From an uncultured Eubacterium sp. (GTDB taxonomy: Bacteria; Bacillota; Clostridia; Oscillospirales; Acutalibacteraceae), in NCBI GenBank assembly GCA_934561395.1, contig CAKTGF010000005.1, positions 1 to 64,000 of the forward strand: a stretch of 64,000 bases of DNA, written 5' to 3'. Both the position numbers and the translations under genes were made by a program. Under the pieces are notes generated by a model. That model searched no databases. It was not told the origin of the DNA and saw only the letters and a program-made list of their open reading frames with translations. Position 1 is the stretch's first letter. Every line of letters starts with the position of its first letter. Below are positions 16,931 to 24,508 of this stretch, piece after piece.

Positions 16931-16959
16931 ATTATACAACCATTACCGCCCAATGTCAA
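16931..16959 (-). promoter_or_regulatory. Promoter of the SQ operon
   Basis: TTGACA (16954-16959) and TATAAT (16931-16936), both perfect, are separated by 17 bp on the minus strand. No other good promoter was seen between the eight genes that follow. Confidence 0.85.
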
Positions 16960-16972
16960 TAAAAACAAAAAA

Positions 16973-16998
16973 TCCCTGCACGGCTTACCCGGCAGGGA
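16973..16998 (-). terminator. Terminator of the decayed cupin gene
   Basis: TCCCTGC (16973-16979) and GCAGGGA (16992-16998) form a stem followed on the minus strand by TTTTTTGTTTTT. It lies just after the stop of the gene fragment at 17009, which suggests a once-working gene. Confidence 0.7.
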
Positions 16999-17008
16999 AA
17001 ATGTAAAA

Positions 17009-17203
17009 TTATTTTAATTTGCCGTATTTCTCGTCACTGACGGCCTCAAGCCATTCGTTGGAGGTTTCCGTTCCCGGCACCTCAACCGCAAGGTGGCTGA
17101 ACCAACTGTCAGGTGCGGCAGCGGTTTTATTGACATCCGTCCAAAAATGTGATTTGATATACACAGAGCGCTTTGGTATTGTAAAGACAGCCGGGGCGCA
17201 CAC
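17009..17203 (-). pseudogene. Remnant of a cupin/carboxymuconolactone-decarboxylase-type protein
   Basis: The last ~45 codons read AAAPDSWFSHLAVEVPG and SNEWLEAVSDEKYGKL, which is the usual C-terminus of cupin domain proteins of this group, whose intact form has a KHWHGAAPDSWFSHLA context. Here the metal-binding histidines are gone (VNKTAAAPDSW) and the rest of the gene is missing upstream, with no ribosome site. A proper terminator still follows. It sits exactly where base style changes, so the loss may go with the insertion of the plus-strand block that follows. Confidence 0.6.
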
Positions 17204-17219
17204 AAAACAGCTTCAGATT

Positions 17220-17236
17220 GCAAAATGACATTTTGC
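17220..17236. promoter_or_regulatory. Perfect palindrome GCAAAATG-A-CATTTTGC
   Basis: An 8-1-8 perfect inverted repeat lies between the cupin remnant and the hydrolase gene, 37 bases before the hydrolase start. It looks like an operator; the regulator is not identified. Confidence 0.4.
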
Positions 17237-17273
17237 GACAATGTTATGCTTTTGACGGCAGGAGGAAATTTTT

Positions 17274-18245
17274 ATGAATAGAAAGAATGTAGGTATAGCT
17301 TTCGGCGCACTTTGTGGGCTGGCAGCTTTAACTGCAACGGCAGCGGAAATATTCTATGATATCTCAATCAACACGAAATCGCCTATCCATATGAGCAAAC
17401 TCAACAACTTGGTTCAAAAAGCCACGAATACTGCCGGCAATGAAGAGGAAGCAAGTGCAAAATACAGCGGTATGACAGGCACGCCGGAAATTAAAGAATG
17501 GTATGCTACACACGGAGAGGATGTGTATATTCTGTCTGATTCGCTGCGCCTGCACGGAAAACGGTTCAAAAATACCGGCACAAAATATGTTCTCGTATGC
17601 CACGGCTACACAAGCAAGGCCAAGCATATGGCCGGATTTGTTCATAAATTTTACACGCTTGGTTATAATGTTTTGGCAGTAGATGCAAGAGCCCACGGCG
17701 ACAGCGAGGGAACAAAAATCGGTATGGGCTGGCCGGAGCGTGTGGATATTATAAAGTGGATAAACCGGATCCTTTCATGGGAGCCGAACGCCCGGATCGT
17801 TCTGCACGGTGTATCCATGGGGGCGGCAACGGTTTTGATGGCGTCAGGTGAAGATTTACCCGGAAATGTGAAGGCTGTTATTGCAGATTGCGGCTACACG
17901 TCGGAATGGGATGAGTTCCAACGGGAGTCGGAAGCCCTGCATATTCCGTGGTTCCCCGTGCTCAACGCCACATCGGTGTTGTCAAAGATTCGTGACGGGT
18001 ATGATTTTAAGCAGGCCAGCGCCCTTGCGCAGGTGAAAAAGAGCCGCATACCAACGCTGTTTATTCACGGCTCGTCGGATGAGCTTGTGCCGTACAGTAT
18101 GCTGGGCGAATTGTATGCGGCTGCAGCCTGCGAAAAAGAGGAACTTACCGTAGAAGGCGCAGGCCATGCGCTCTCGTCTTCTGTTGCGCCCACGCTGTAT
18201 TGGCGTACAGTCGAGGATTTTATCGCAAAGTATTTAGATAGGTAA
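17274..18245 (+). CDS. Alpha/beta hydrolase (serine esterase/peptidase-like)
   Basis: A 323-residue alpha/beta-hydrolase with an N-terminal hydrophobic anchor (residues 5-27). Core motifs are CHGYTSKAKHM (oxyanion region), DARAHGDSEGT, the nucleophile elbow HGVSMGAATV, then HGSSDELVP (Asp) and GAGHALSS (His), so the Ser-Asp-His triad is complete. This layout is common in the BAAT/S33-like membrane-anchored hydrolases of Firmicutes. Substrate unknown. GGAGG lies 7 bases before the ATG. The gene belongs by codon style to the plus-strand block up to 23600, but its link to the two-component system is only by position. Confidence 0.85.
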   Translation: MNRKNVGIAFGALCGLAALTATAAEIFYDISINTKSPIHMSKLNNLVQKATNTAGNEEEASAKYSGMTGTPEIKEWYATHGEDVYILSDSLRLHGKRFKNTGTKYVLVCHGYTSKAKHMAGFVHKFYTLGYNVLAVDARAHGDSEGTKIGMGWPERVDIIKWINRILSWEPNARIVLHGVSMGAATVLMASGEDLPGNVKAVIADCGYTSEWDEFQRESEALHIPWFPVLNATSVLSKIRDGYDFKQASALAQVKKSRIPTLFIHGSSDELVPYSMLGELYAAAACEKEELTVEGAGHALSSSVAPTLYWRTVEDFIAKYLDR

Positions 18246-18429
18246 GCTGAATTTATTTGCCATTTATGCGGAAATGTGTAAATATAAACGCCCGGGAGAA
18301 GCGGTTCGTTATGGAGGATGCGCCGGCGTTTGGCGATAGGATCGTCGCCGATTTGACAGGTAAATAGGACTCTACGCAGCGGCGCACCAAACGGTACGTC
18401 GCTTTTGCATCCTGTGTGCTAATGCTGTG

Positions 18430-18458
18430 TTGCAAAAGACGGTCGGGTGTGGTACACT
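18430..18458 (+). promoter_or_regulatory. Promoter of the sensor-protein genes
   Basis: TTGCAA (18430-18435) and TACACT (18453-18458) are 17 bp apart, about 40 bases before the sensor start. Nothing else is recognised in 18246-18429. Confidence 0.55.
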
Positions 18459-18502
18459 TGTATTAGAATTCTATGCATTTTTGCAAAAAGAGGAGGGTGC
18501 CT

Positions 18503-20116
18503 GTGTCTGCCAACCGTAAGGGCTTGTCTGTAACGGAACGCCATATGCTGCGCAGTGTGGCCATTGCCGTATTGTTTGTGCTGTCCGGCGTGTTAGGGCA
18601 TATTCCCGTGTCGGTGCCTTATGTAAAAACCCTTATGGAATGGGCAGGGTACAGCATTGTGCTGCTGTTGCTATCTGAGTGGATGATTCGCATTTTTCTG
18701 CACGTGCGGCAGCGCTCTATTTGCTATTGTCTGCTGGCGGTGGCAGGGTTGTGTATCTTTTGGTATATGGCACGCACCTTAAAATGGTCAGTGGCAGGAG
18801 ACGAGTTGATGCGGCGGTATCTGTGGTACCTTTATTATGTGCCGATTGTACTGTTACCGCCCTTGTCGCTGCTGACGGCCTTTTGCGTTGGCCGACCGCC
18901 GTCCTACCATGTGCATCGGCGATGGCTGTGGCTGTTTGTGCCGGCGGGTATTCTGATTTTGTTGGTGCTGACGAATGATTTGCACCAGTGGGTCTTTGCC
19001 TTTCAAAAGGATTTTGTAAACAGTACATCCAACTATATCAGACGGGGTGGGTACTATGCAATTGCCGCGTGGGCTTGTGTACTGATTATGGCAGCGTTGG
19101 CGGTGCTGTATCAGCGATGCAAAATTCCGGACAGTCGGCGGCGGATTTTGCTGCCCTTCCTGTTTGTGGCACTGGCTGCTGTTTATGCGGTGGCATATCC
19201 TTTTTTCAGCGATACATATCTGTTTAAGTGTATGGATTTAACCACATTGTTTTGCGGCGTGATTTACGGCGTGTTTAATACCTGCGCCGCCGTGGGCTTG
19301 ATTCAAACCAATAGCCGTTACGAGGCGCTTTACAGCCAAACGGATATGGATACTTGGATTACGGATGAAAATTTGCAGGTGGCATACACCTCTAATGGCG
19401 TGGTTTTGCCGCCAAGGGAGCGTATGGAGACGGCCCTTCGGCATATCGTGCCGTTGCCTGACCACCGTCAGCTGAAATGTATGTCCATATATGGAGGCTA
19501 TGTGTTCTGGATTGAGGATGTGTCTGCCGTCCATGCACTGCTGGAACAGCTGCAAGAAGATAACGAGCTGCTGCAGGACAAAGAAAGCCTGTTGCAAGCC
19601 GAGATTGAAGTTAAAAAGAAGCAGGCGGCCGTAGAAAAGCAGCTGGACTTATATACAAAAATTGACGCCTCCGTAGGGGCGCAGGCCGCGGCGATGAAGC
19701 AAGTGCTGCAAGCGATGGGCAGCGACAATGCGGAGCAATCGCTGAAAACTCTGTGTCTGCTGTGTGCCTATATAAAGCGCAAAAGCAATTTGCTGCTGCT
19801 TGGAGAGCACAACGCAAGCGTGTCGGTGCGGGAATTGTCGCTTTGCTTGCAAGAGAGCTGCAACGCCTTGGCTCTGTTTGGTGTGCAATGCAACTTAAAT
19901 CCCTCTGATGAGGGAGAAGCGCCGATTGAGACGCTGATAGATTTATATGCCGCCTTTGAGGCGCAAATAGAAACCCAAATGCCGGGCTTGGAGGCATTGT
20001 ATATTAAGGTGTCGCAAACCCCGGCAGAAGTCATGGTGCATTTGGTTATGCAGCCGGAAGCCGGCGAGGCGCTGACCCTGCGCCTTTGCGGCAGCAAGGG
20101 AGATGGTGCAGAATGA
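18503..20116 (+). CDS. Seven-helix membrane sensor with degenerate kinase domain
   Basis: A 537-residue protein. Its first ~260 residues hold about seven hydrophobic helices, like the 7TM N-terminal domain found on some histidine kinases. A PAS-like stretch (TDMDTWITDENLQVAY) follows, then a coiled coil (LLEQLQEDNELLQDKESLL, to about residue 390) and a C-terminal domain with kinase-like layout but no phospho-His, N-box or G-boxes. It is therefore probably a signal-receiving pseudo-kinase that pairs with the kinase encoded next. GTG at 18503 is preferred because AGGAGG lies 6 bases before it; the ATG at 18473 has no ribosome site. Confidence 0.7.
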   Translation: MSANRKGLSVTERHMLRSVAIAVLFVLSGVLGHIPVSVPYVKTLMEWAGYSIVLLLLSEWMIRIFLHVRQRSICYCLLAVAGLCIFWYMARTLKWSVAGDELMRRYLWYLYYVPIVLLPPLSLLTAFCVGRPPSYHVHRRWLWLFVPAGILILLVLTNDLHQWVFAFQKDFVNSTSNYIRRGGYYAIAAWACVLIMAALAVLYQRCKIPDSRRRILLPFLFVALAAVYAVAYPFFSDTYLFKCMDLTTLFCGVIYGVFNTCAAVGLIQTNSRYEALYSQTDMDTWITDENLQVAYTSNGVVLPPRERMETALRHIVPLPDHRQLKCMSIYGGYVFWIEDVSAVHALLEQLQEDNELLQDKESLLQAEIEVKKKQAAVEKQLDLYTKIDASVGAQAAAMKQVLQAMGSDNAEQSLKTLCLLCAYIKRKSNLLLLGEHNASVSVRELSLCLQESCNALALFGVQCNLNPSDEGEAPIETLIDLYAAFEAQIETQMPGLEALYIKVSQTPAEVMVHLVMQPEAGEALTLRLCGSKGDGAE

Positions 20117-21249
20117 ACTTGGTTGCCATTTTGTTGCTCATTGTTGCATACTTGCTGAGCATGATTTTGTTGTTTTTTGTTTATCGTAAGGCGCGGCGCT
20201 GGAGCGGCGTGCTGCCCTGCGCCGCCTTGTCGGTAGCAGAGTTTTTGGCGCTGGTGGAGCTGGTTGGCGTGCGCAACGGAGATTGTGCGTTGCCGTGGGC
20301 TGCCGGTTGGTCGGCGGCAGGTGCAGCCGCATTCTTGATTTGTACCGCTTTGGCGCTGGTGCTGTACCGGCGGCGGTATCGGCGGATGTTGTCCGGCAAC
20401 TCGATTCAGGAGAGTACGGACAAGGTGCCCTTGGGGCTTTGCTTTTATTATCCGGATGGTGTTCCCATTTTAATCAATGCGCGTATGCAGCATTTGGCAG
20501 AGCGTGTAACCGGCAGTGCGATTACCAATGCAGAGGTGTTTTGCCGCCGTGTGGACGGCAAAACCGTAGAGGCGGACGGGCGGTACTACCGTTTTTGCAG
20601 TGCGGATATGGATTGCAATGGCGAGACCGTGCGGCGGCTGTGGGCAATGGATATTACGGATTTGCATCGATTGGCGCTGGAACTGGACGCAGAGAATGCA
20701 GCCCGTAAGGAAATCAATCAGCGCCTGCTGGCGTACAGTCAGCAAGTGGAGGCACTGACCAGAGACCGTGAAGTGCTGAAAGCCAAAATTGATATTCACG
20801 ACAAAATGGGTCGAATGCTGTTAGAGACTAAAATTTTTTTGGAGGAAGGCAACAGAGATTATACCTCCATTGCAAACCGTTGGCACCGTACGCTGACGGT
20901 GTTTACCACACGCTTTTGGCGAGAGCGTACACCGGCGGATGTGCAGGCGCTGGAGCAAATGGCGGCGGCTATGCACCTGCAGTTGCAAATGAACGGTGTG
21001 CCGGAGCAGGCGGTGTTTTTGGAAGCGGTGCGGGAGTGTATGACCAATGCGGTGCGCCACGCAGGCGCAGGGGCAATGTATGTGCAGGCAACGCCCCACA
21101 GAATTGTGATTACCAATAACGGCAAACCGCCGGAGCGCCCCATTACCGAGGGCGGCGGTCTTTCGGATCTGCGCCAAAAGGTGGAGCAGCAGGGCGGTAC
21201 GATGACGGTAGAAAGTGCACCGGTGTTTCGGCTGCAAATTGATTTATAA
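20113..21249 (+). CDS. Membrane histidine kinase
   Basis: A 378-residue kinase: two or three hydrophobic helices in residues 1-85, a PAS-like segment (FYYPDGVPILINARMQHLAE), a coiled coil, then the phospho-acceptor His229 in IDIHDKMGRML and an ATPase domain with N-box Asn312 (RECMTNAVRHAG), ITNNGKPP and EGGGLSDLRQKVEQQGG. The G1 box has Asn where Asp is usual, as in several NarL-partner kinases. Its ATG overlaps the stop of the pseudo-kinase (ATGA), so the two are likely made in equal amounts and act together. It should phosphorylate the regulator encoded 72 bp downstream. Confidence 0.85.
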   Translation: MNLVAILLLIVAYLLSMILLFFVYRKARRWSGVLPCAALSVAEFLALVELVGVRNGDCALPWAAGWSAAGAAAFLICTALALVLYRRRYRRMLSGNSIQESTDKVPLGLCFYYPDGVPILINARMQHLAERVTGSAITNAEVFCRRVDGKTVEADGRYYRFCSADMDCNGETVRRLWAMDITDLHRLALELDAENAARKEINQRLLAYSQQVEALTRDREVLKAKIDIHDKMGRMLLETKIFLEEGNRDYTSIANRWHRTLTVFTTRFWRERTPADVQALEQMAAAMHLQLQMNGVPEQAVFLEAVRECMTNAVRHAGAGAMYVQATPHRIVITNNGKPPERPITEGGGLSDLRQKVEQQGGTMTVESAPVFRLQIDL

Positions 21250-21252
21250 AAT

Positions 21253-21296
21253 CTGTCCTTTTGGGTAGGGTGTAGCGGTGCGAAATGCAGTATAAT
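21253..21296 (+). promoter_or_regulatory. Regulated promoter of the response-regulator gene
   Basis: The motif CTGTCC-TTTT-GGGTAGGG (21253-21270) is followed after exactly 20 bp by TATAAT (21291-21296), with no -35 box. The core is a dyad CTnnCC-N4-GGnnAG. The same arrangement stands before the secreted-protein gene, so the regulator probably activates its own gene. Confidence 0.65.
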
Positions 21297-21321
21297 AAAA
21301 GCACGATAGGAGGGGATTGTC

Positions 21322-21945
21322 GTGGTACGGGTGTTGATTGTAGATGACCAATCGTTGGTGCAAACCTATTTGCGCACGGTGGTAGAGGAAAACCCGGATT
21401 GTTCCGTGGTGGGTACGCTGGATTGTGCAGACGCAGCCGTAGCACGCTGCACCGCAGGCGGCGTAGATTTGGTACTGATGGATGTGTGTACCGCAGAGGA
21501 TGCCAGCGGATTGACGGCGGCAGCAAAAATTAAGCAAGCCTGCCCGCGGGTCAAGATCATAGTGGTTACCTCTATGCCGGAGGTAAGCTTTATAGAAAAG
21601 GCAAAGGCTGCCGGCTGCGAGAGTTTTTGGTACAAGATGGCGCCGCGTCGTGAATTGGAGCAGGTGCTTGCCGCCACCATTGCCGGGGAGCGTATGTATC
21701 CGTTAGACAGACCTACGGTGTATATCGGCAATGCCAACAGCGTAGAGTTTACTGACAAGGAACTTTGCATTCTGCGGGAGCTGATTGAGGGCAATTCCCA
21801 AAATGAGATTGCAGACAAATACGGCATTACCCGCTCTGCCGTTAAGTACCATATTCGCAATATGTTGCAAAAAACCGGCTACGATTCCTATGTAAAGCTG
21901 GTAATTGATGTGGTGGATAAGCGGCTGATTATTCCCAATTATTAA
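21322..21945 (+). CDS. NarL/LuxR-type response regulator
   Basis: A 207-residue two-domain regulator. The receiver has the acidic pair in VLIVDDQSLV, phospho-acceptor Asp54 (LVLMDVC) and Thr/Lys region IIVVTSM and FWYKMAP; the C-terminal HTH reads FTDKELCILRELIEGNSQNEIADKYG in two parts, followed by ITRSAVKYHIRNML, typical of LuxR/GerE domains. GTG start at 21322 with AGGAGGGG 6 bases before. It likely binds the 18-bp motif found before its own gene and before the secreted-protein gene. Confidence 0.9.
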   Translation: MVRVLIVDDQSLVQTYLRTVVEENPDCSVVGTLDCADAAVARCTAGGVDLVLMDVCTAEDASGLTAAAKIKQACPRVKIIVVTSMPEVSFIEKAKAAGCESFWYKMAPRRELEQVLAATIAGERMYPLDRPTVYIGNANSVEFTDKELCILRELIEGNSQNEIADKYGITRSAVKYHIRNMLQKTGYDSYVKLVIDVVDKRLIIPNY

Positions 21946-21990
21946 GCGGCTTTGCAGAGTGGCTGCGTAATTCGGATTTTTTTATTAAAA

Positions 21991-22034
21991 CTGTCCATTT
22001 GGGTAGGGCAGATCAAGGCGCTTTCTGATAAGAT
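21991..22034 (+). promoter_or_regulatory. Regulated promoter of the secreted-protein gene
   Basis: CTGTCC-ATTT-GGGTAGGG (21991-22008) differs from the motif at 21253 by one base and is again followed after 20 bp by a -10-like TAAGAT (22029-22034), with no -35 box. This points to activation by the response regulator. Confidence 0.65.
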
Positions 22035-22116
22035 AAGGTTGACCGAATGTACGGACCTTGCACCGTACAGAAATATAGAAATATAAGGTTATATCAGAAA
22101 GGAGATTGATCTGTTT

Positions 22117-23592
22117 ATGAAAAAAAAGGTATTTTCACTGTTTTTGTCGGTGCTGATGCTGATGAGCGTGGTCTCTGCACTGCCTGCATCTGCAACGGCC
22201 GCAGAAAAAGGGAACATTTATAATGGCCAGTTCCACGGTACCCTGGAGCTGAAAATGAGCCCCACCTTGCGCGTGGGCGAAAAAATCAGCGGTGGCATTG
22301 ATGTGAACGGTTATCCGTTGCGCTTTACAGGCGACGCCAGTTACTTTGGCCGTTGGCGTGACAAGGCGAATTCCAATTGGTATGATTCCGGCGTGCTGCT
22401 GGCGGAAGAGGGTCATGAGTACGAATATACCGTAACGCTGATGTATAGCAACGTTGGTGATGTTCGATTTGATGAGATTGACGGGGTAACCGTAAACGGT
22501 GTGCCTGTTGACTGTATGACCGCTGAGGACGACGACGTCATTCGCATTTATGTTCCGTATGATGCGTATATTGAGGTTCGCAATTGCGTGGAGGTTGTAC
22601 ATGGCAATCAGTGGTTTATTCCCGGTGAGTCAGTAACCTTTAGATCTACATTGGGTCAGGCGGACGCAAACAATCACTTATCGTGGGTTTATTATATCGT
22701 TGATGAACCGTATGAACATATTATTAAAAATATTTATGCTTACGACCACCCCTTCTTTGTGATTACGGCACAAAACGATTATACCGACGACTTCGTATCT
22801 GTAAGTAAATTCACCTGTACGCCGGAGACAGACAAAGCCGTGGCTGCGACCTGCACAAAATCCGGTTTGACCGAGGGCTCCCATTGCCAATATTGTAAGA
22901 AGGTTTTGACGGAGCAAAAATCGATTCCCGCTACCGGTCATCAGTATATCCCGTCTCAGGAATCGTACCCCAACCCGAAGGCAACGCTGTCTAAGGACGG
23001 TCGGTTGGTATCGCCCCAAGTGTGTAAAAACTGCGACGATGAATACAAAAAGACCGCCGTTATTCCAAAAATCAGCACGGTTAAGCTGAGCAAAACCGCC
23101 TACACATACAACGGTAAGGTGCAGCGCCCCGGCGTGGTGGTGAAGGATCGCACAGGCAAAGCCTTAAAGGGCGGTGTGGACTACAATGTGTCTTATCCCA
23201 AGGGCATGAAAAATGTGGGCAAATACACGGTTAAGGTTACCTTTAAGGAGAATTACAAAGGCAGCAAGTCCCTGACTTACAGTATTAACCCCAAGGGTAC
23301 CGGCGTATCTAAGGTTACTGCCGCCAAGAAAGGCTTTAAGGTCACTTGGAAAAAGCAGGAAACCCAGACCACAGGTTATCAAGTGCAGTACAGCACAGAC
23401 AAGAACTTTAAGAAAAACAACAAGACCGTTTCCATCAGCAAAAACAGCACCACCTCTAAGAGTGTGGGCAAACTGAAGGCTAAGAAAAAGTATTATGTTC
23501 GTGTACGCACTTACAAAACCGTCAAATTCGGCGGCAAGAGTGTGAAACTGTATTCCGGTTGGAGCAAGGCCAAGAGCGTGACCACTAAGTGA
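22117..23592 (+). CDS. Secreted protein with Ig-like and fibronectin-III-like domains
   Basis: A 491-residue exported protein: signal peptide in residues 1-29 (VSALPASATAAE cleavage region), an unrecognised N-terminal domain (30-240), a Cys-containing motif common in Clostridia surface proteins (CQYCKKVLTEQKSIPATGH), an Ig/MBG-like stretch (TVKLSKTAYTYNGKVQRPGV), and a Lys-rich fibronectin-III-like C-terminus ending SGWSKAKSVTTK. No cell-wall anchor or enzyme motif is seen. It is controlled by the same promoter motif as the regulator gene, so it is the likely output of the two-component system: an adhesin, a wall-binding protein, or part of the sensed signal. Confidence 0.8.
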   Translation: MKKKVFSLFLSVLMLMSVVSALPASATAAEKGNIYNGQFHGTLELKMSPTLRVGEKISGGIDVNGYPLRFTGDASYFGRWRDKANSNWYDSGVLLAEEGHEYEYTVTLMYSNVGDVRFDEIDGVTVNGVPVDCMTAEDDDVIRIYVPYDAYIEVRNCVEVVHGNQWFIPGESVTFRSTLGQADANNHLSWVYYIVDEPYEHIIKNIYAYDHPFFVITAQNDYTDDFVSVSKFTCTPETDKAVAATCTKSGLTEGSHCQYCKKVLTEQKSIPATGHQYIPSQESYPNPKATLSKDGRLVSPQVCKNCDDEYKKTAVIPKISTVKLSKTAYTYNGKVQRPGVVVKDRTGKALKGGVDYNVSYPKGMKNVGKYTVKVTFKENYKGSKSLTYSINPKGTGVSKVTAAKKGFKVTWKKQETQTTGYQVQYSTDKNFKKNNKTVSISKNSTTSKSVGKLKAKKKYYVRVRTYKTVKFGGKSVKLYSGWSKAKSVTTK

Positions 23593-23602
23593 TAATGAAA
23601 CA

Positions 23603-23629
23603 AGCAGGCGGTTGTTACCGCCTGCTTTC
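23603..23629 (+). terminator. Intrinsic terminator after the secreted-protein gene
   Basis: AGCAGGCGGT-TGTT-ACCGCCTGCT followed by TT and CCTTATTT ends the plus-strand block. Confidence 0.8.
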
Positions 23630-23751
23630 CTTATTTACAGCAGTATAAGAAATTGCGGAAATATATAATAATTCCCACCAAAAGCCTGCGGAGCAAATTA
23701 TAGCATAATACCGATAGTTATTATCAATTATATACATTGTAATACACGCAC

Positions 23752-23787
23752 AAAATCCCCCTGCGGCCATGCCGCAAGGGGATTTTT
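23752..23787 (-). terminator. Intrinsic terminator of the TerY-P-like operon
   Basis: AAAATCCCC-TGCGGC pairs with GCCGCA-GGGGATTTT around CAT, with one mismatch. It lies 12 bases beyond the last stop of the leftward operon. Confidence 0.85.
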
Positions 23788-23798
23788 CAGGTATTATA

Positions 23799-24470
23799 TT
23801 ACTGATTGGTGCTTTGGGCGGTTTGGGTTAAATCCGAAAGATTAAATACAGCGCCCCACTCTCCGTCCGCCTTTACAACGGTAAGGGTGGCGGTGTAATC
23901 GCTGCCGTCCTCAAGGGTGTATTTATACTCCACATCAACAGCTTGGCTGATTTTGTCAATATCGTAATAATCCTTAGCCTCAAGCCCCGTGAAATTGTAA
24001 TTTTGGTAAAAATTAAGCAATTCCTTGGTTTCGTCAGCATTCAAATCCAGCTCTGTTGTGTTGGTAACCTCAATGGTTTTTATGGTTGACTTGGTGCTCA
24101 TTTCTGTAAGCATTGCGTTATACATATCGCCGCCGCTGTTTATGGACACACCGTAAATTTGCGACTGATAAGCATAAAAATCATCAGGGGTTGCAAATTG
24201 GTCGCCGATGCCCTTAACATTTTCGCTGATTAAAAGCTTTATATTATCCTCGCTGTAAGCGTCCTTAATATAATCCTCATAATCAAAGGCGCTGTAATGC
24301 ATTGCCTTTTTAATGTTGCCGTCAGCCACCGCATTTAAAAAGCCCATTGCCGCCTTTTCGGGGGAATCGGCACTGTTGTTATTGCTGACTATAAAATAAA
24401 TTCCCACGCCGATTACTGCCGCCAAAATAACGCAGATTATCGGCAATATTATTTTTTTGCTCTTTTTCAT
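23799..24470 (-). CDS. Single-pass membrane protein, extracytoplasmic DUF paralogue 3
   Basis: A 223-residue protein with a short Lys-rich N-terminus, one membrane helix (about 8-28) and an exported domain that starts SPEKAAMGFLNAVADGN and has SAFDYEDYIKDAYSEDN, then a C-terminal strand YTATLTVVKADGEWGAV. The same plan (xPEKxxxxFxxAxxxGD, xAxDYxxYxxDxYxxxN, TxxVVKxxGxW) is shared with the next two genes upstream. The layout recalls DUF4878-type lipoprotein-like domains, but the family is not firmly identified. It is the last gene of the kinase/phosphatase operon, so it may be its output or its sensor. Confidence 0.7.
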   Translation of the reverse strand: MKKSKKIILPIICVILAAVIGVGIYFIVSNNNSADSPEKAAMGFLNAVADGNIKKAMHYSAFDYEDYIKDAYSEDNIKLLISENVKGIGDQFATPDDFYAYQSQIYGVSINSGGDMYNAMLTEMSTKSTIKTIEVTNTTELDLNADETKELLNFYQNYNFTGLEAKDYYDIDKISQAVDVEYKYTLEDGSDYTATLTVVKADGEWGAVFNLSDLTQTAQSTNQ

Positions 24471-24508
24471 ATAACTACCTTATGTCCGCTGCAAAAAGCG
24501 GGTATTTT

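Noticed and set aside
17009..17203. Functional small cupin gene
   Set aside because: The metal-binding histidines and most of the domain are missing and no ribosome site is present, so it is called a remnant.
19611..21237. Several antisense frames of 100-140 codons opposite the sensor genes
   Set aside because: They come from the high GC of this block; none has a start signal or a recognisable domain.
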